Assembly (NCBI RefSeq): GCF_900109295.1
Contig: NZ_FOIZ01000001.1
Location: 1,674,001-1,738,000 of the forward strand
From: Cognatiyoonia koreensis
GTDB taxonomy: Bacteria > Pseudomonadota > Alphaproteobacteria > Rhodobacterales > Rhodobacteraceae
DNA length: 64,000 nt
Reading direction: 5' to 3'
The position numbers were made by a program, and so were the translations under genes. This document shows, piece by piece, positions 62,315 to 64,000 of the stretch. The number at the start of each line of letters is the position of its first letter. Positions within the stretch are counted from its first letter, which is position 1. The notes below the pieces were generated by a model. That model ran no database searches and was not told the origin of the DNA. It was given only the letters and a program-made list of their open reading frames with translations.

Positions 62315-63018
62315 TGCGTACGACGCTGGCATTCCTGATCTGCCTTTGGGGCGCGCAAGCTTCAGCGCAATGCCGTCAGGCGCTTGCCCTTGGTCTTGAT
62401 GTGTCAGGCTCCGTGAATGCCGAAGAATACAGGCTCCAGATTGATGGTCTGGCCAGCGCGCTGGAAAGCACGGCTGTGCAAAAAGCGCTATTGGGCGGCA
62501 GCAATGCGCCTGTGCGGGTGCTGGTCTATGAATGGGCGGGATCTGATGATTCCACGCTGATCCTGCCATGGCTTACCATCAATTCTGCGGCAGACATCAC
62601 AACTGCCACGACAACGCTCCGCGCCCATCAGCGCGGGCCGCAAAGCCCGACGACGGCTTTGGGAGCCGCACTTCGAACCGGTTTTGCCTATCTGTCAGAA
62701 CAGCCCGATTGTTGGAAACAGACCCTCGATATTTCAGGCGACGGCCCGTCCAATACAGGGCCAAGACCGCAGGACATCGCCCGCCCGGCAGAAATCATCG
62801 TGAACGGGCTGGTGATCGGTGCAGATGATCCCGATATCGGCGACCAGCGGCAGGAAGACATAAAATCGCTGTCATCCTATTACCGGGCGTATGTCATTGG
62901 CGGCCCCGACGCATTTGTCGAAACCGCCGCAGGGTTCAGCAGCTATGCCACCGCGATGGAACGCAAACTGCTACGTGAATTGCAGGCTTTGGCGATCGGC
63001 CAACTTGTCGATCAATAG
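62314..63018 (+). CDS. DUF1194 (von Willebrand A-like) protein, second copy
   Basis: 234 aa. Signal peptide MRTTLAFLICLWGAQASAQ, then LALGLDVSGSVNAEEYRLQIDGLA with a DxSxS MIDAS motif, PTTALGAALRTGFAYLSEQPDCWKQTLDISGDGPSNTG and VNGLVIGADDPD. It resembles the preceding gene throughout and overlaps its stop by one base (TGATG), so it arose by tandem duplication and the pair is coupled. It overlaps the convergent LdtR-type gene by 7 bp. Confidence 0.88.
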   Translation: MRTTLAFLICLWGAQASAQCRQALALGLDVSGSVNAEEYRLQIDGLASALESTAVQKALLGGSNAPVRVLVYEWAGSDDSTLILPWLTINSAADITTATTTLRAHQRGPQSPTTALGAALRTGFAYLSEQPDCWKQTLDISGDGPSNTGPRPQDIARPAEIIVNGLVIGADDPDIGDQRQEDIKSLSSYYRAYVIGGPDAFVETAAGFSSYATAMERKLLRELQALAIGQLVDQ

Positions 63019-63533
63019 ATATAGCGGATCTGTTCGGTCCAATAGCGTTCCACCCGGCGCAGCGATCGCGTGATATCGTCCATCCCCGACTGGTCAAGCA
63101 CACCGCGACTCATCAATCCTTCGGAATGGGTTGCAAACAATTTCGCGACGATCATGCGTATATCGCGGCCCTTCTGCGTCAGCCTCACGCGAACCGAACG
63201 GCGGTCAATCTCGCTGCGTTCGTGGTGCATGTAACCGGAATCCACCAGCTTTTTCAGGTTATAACTGACGTTCGAACCTTGATAGTATCCACGCGATTTC
63301 AATTCGCCCGCGGTCACCTCGTTATCGCCGACATTGAACATCAAAAGCGCCTGCACCGCGTTGATTTCCTGCACGCCGACCCGCTCAAACTCATCCTTGA
63401 TGACATCCAGCAGCAGGCGGTGAAGCCGTTCCACAAGGGTCAGCCCTTCCAGATAGCTTGCCATGAAAGCGGTGCCCGCAGGCGATAGGTCGGGCACGTC
63501 CTTAGTCTTGGCCAGTGACTGATGTATGCTCAT
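63012..63533 (-). CDS. MarR-family regulator of the LdtR type
   Basis: 173 aa winged helix-turn-helix. VERLHRLLLDVIKDEFERVGV, INAVQALLMFNVGDNEVTAGELKSRGYYQGSNVSYNLKKLVDSGYMHHERSEIDRRSVRVRLTQKG match LdtR, a MarR-type regulator of an L,D-transpeptidase gene in Liberibacter and Rhizobiales. The start ATG has GGAG upstream. The target here is not identified; no L,D-transpeptidase gene is in the window. Confidence 0.9.
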   Translation of the reverse strand: MSIHQSLAKTKDVPDLSPAGTAFMASYLEGLTLVERLHRLLLDVIKDEFERVGVQEINAVQALLMFNVGDNEVTAGELKSRGYYQGSNVSYNLKKLVDSGYMHHERSEIDRRSVRVRLTQKGRDIRMIVAKLFATHSEGLMSRGVLDQSGMDDITRSLRRVERYWTEQIRYIY

Positions 63534-63593
63534 CTTCCGTTTCTCCGAAAACCGTCGTTGTGACTGTTTTCAGGGAAAAAGAACAAAATTGGG

Positions 63594-63875
63594 TTAAAGG
63601 CGTATAGCCGGTTTCGTTAGCCCTTCAGCATCAGCCATGATGACTGACATGATCGGCTGATACCGCTCTGGCACCGGCCACTGTTTCGTGATCCAGCCAT
63701 AGATATCATGATCGCTCTCGGACAGAAGCGAGTCGTAGACGTCAAGCTCGTCATCCGACAGGTTCGGCAAATGCCGCGTCGCGTAATCCGTCAGGATCAG
63801 GTCCATCTCCTTGATGCCACGGCGGATGGACCGCATGTGCAGGCGCTTGATCCTGACTTCGCGTGTCTCGCTCAT
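63594..63875 (-). CDS. sdhE: FAD assembly factor SdhE
   Basis: 93 aa. It helps attach FAD covalently to succinate dehydrogenase flavoprotein. RIKRLHMRSIRRGIKEMDLIL contains the RSxRRGxxExD motif with the key RGxxE, and DVYDSLLSESDHDIYGWI follows, both typical. Its ATG overlaps the upstream gene stop by 4 bp (ATGA). No sdhCDAB genes are in the window. Confidence 0.93.
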   Translation of the reverse strand: MSETREVRIKRLHMRSIRRGIKEMDLILTDYATRHLPNLSDDELDVYDSLLSESDHDIYGWITKQWPVPERYQPIMSVIMADAEGLTKPAIRL

Positions 63876-64000
63876 CTTTGCTTTAACGCCTTGCGCAAAC
63901 GCTTTTCCAGCTGGGCCAGTCGTTCACCGGTTTGCGCGATTTCGCCTCGCAGGCCACGCATTTCAGTCAGCAGCAGGTTGATGTCTGAATCCAGCGGTTC
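63872..64000 (-). CDS. C-terminal end of a coiled-coil protein, cut by the window edge
   Basis: The frame is open from the right edge to a TGA at 63872-63874, giving 42 residues: LLLTEMRGLRGEIAQTGERL and LAQLEKRLRKALKQR, an amphipathic helix with heptad spacing. It overlaps the sdhE start by 4 bp, so it lies upstream in the same operon. The N-terminus is outside the window, so identity cannot be told. Confidence 0.7.
   Translation of the reverse strand, partial: EPLDSDINLLLTEMRGLRGEIAQTGERLAQLEKRLRKALKQR

Overview
The window is a chromosomal segment of a Rhodobacterales alphaproteobacterium of the Roseobacter/Loktanella type. This rests on high-GC codon use, paired hflK-hflC-DUF2065-degP genes, a class I PHA locus with phasin and PhaR, a purA-DUF2842 pair, an LdtR-type MarR regulator and many protein families typical of Rhodobacteraceae. 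I see no rRNA, tRNA, CRISPR array, insertion sequence or prophage. About 70 protein genes fill the window and intergenic gaps are short. The last gene runs off the right edge.

Layout. 0-3.7 kb: cobT and cobS diverge; then come an FG-GAP lipoprotein, a 2Fe-2S ferredoxin and a peptidoglycan-binding lipoprotein. 3.7-12 kb, all on the minus strand: rpiA, an RTX calcium-binding protein with about 32 nonapeptide repeats, glutathione reductase, hflK, hflC, a DUF2065 protein and a Do-type periplasmic protease. 12-24 kb: GST, L-serine dehydratase, a DMT exporter, thiamine pyrophosphokinase, a long acidic low-complexity protein, a cyclooxygenase-like haem protein, DUF2842, purA, secG and pyrG. 24-27 kb: a MipA/OmpV-type outer membrane protein, rlmJ, DUF1330, TerB-like and a PhnD-like protein without a signal peptide.

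27-39.5 kb is an amine or amino-acid catabolic island. It has a complete PAAT-type ABC importer (ATPase, binding protein, two permeases), two glutamine-synthetase-like ligases, a class I amidotransferase, a PuuB-like oxidase, a second DAO-type oxidase, a LysR regulator and a class III aminotransferase. This fits uptake followed by gamma-glutamylation, oxidation and amide hydrolysis; no aldehyde dehydrogenase is present here.

39.5-45 kb is the polyhydroxyalkanoate locus (phaR, phaP, phaC, phaZ). A recurring CTGC-N3/4-GCAG-type motif lies in front of phaR, phaP and the phaC/phaZ divergence, as expected for PhaR operators. An unrelated membrane gene with its own tandem palindromic operator sits between phaR and phaP.

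45-53 kb holds alpha/beta hydrolases, two MFS transporters, small membrane proteins, an ArsR-SRPBCC fusion regulator that looks leaderless, a MAPEG protein and two related small surface-type lipoproteins. 53-64 kb holds thrS, an ArsC-like protein, a cold-shock protein, thyA-folA, a lipoprotein plus Slam-like outer-membrane pair, glyoxalase, two tandem DUF1194 proteins, an LdtR-type regulator, sdhE and a partial coiled-coil gene.

The most unusual item is the cyclooxygenase-like protein at 18.1-19.7 kb. It keeps the catalytic Tyr and proximal His context of animal prostaglandin synthases but appears to have Asp in place of the distal His. Family assignments come from reading sequences against remembered family motifs; no search was run.
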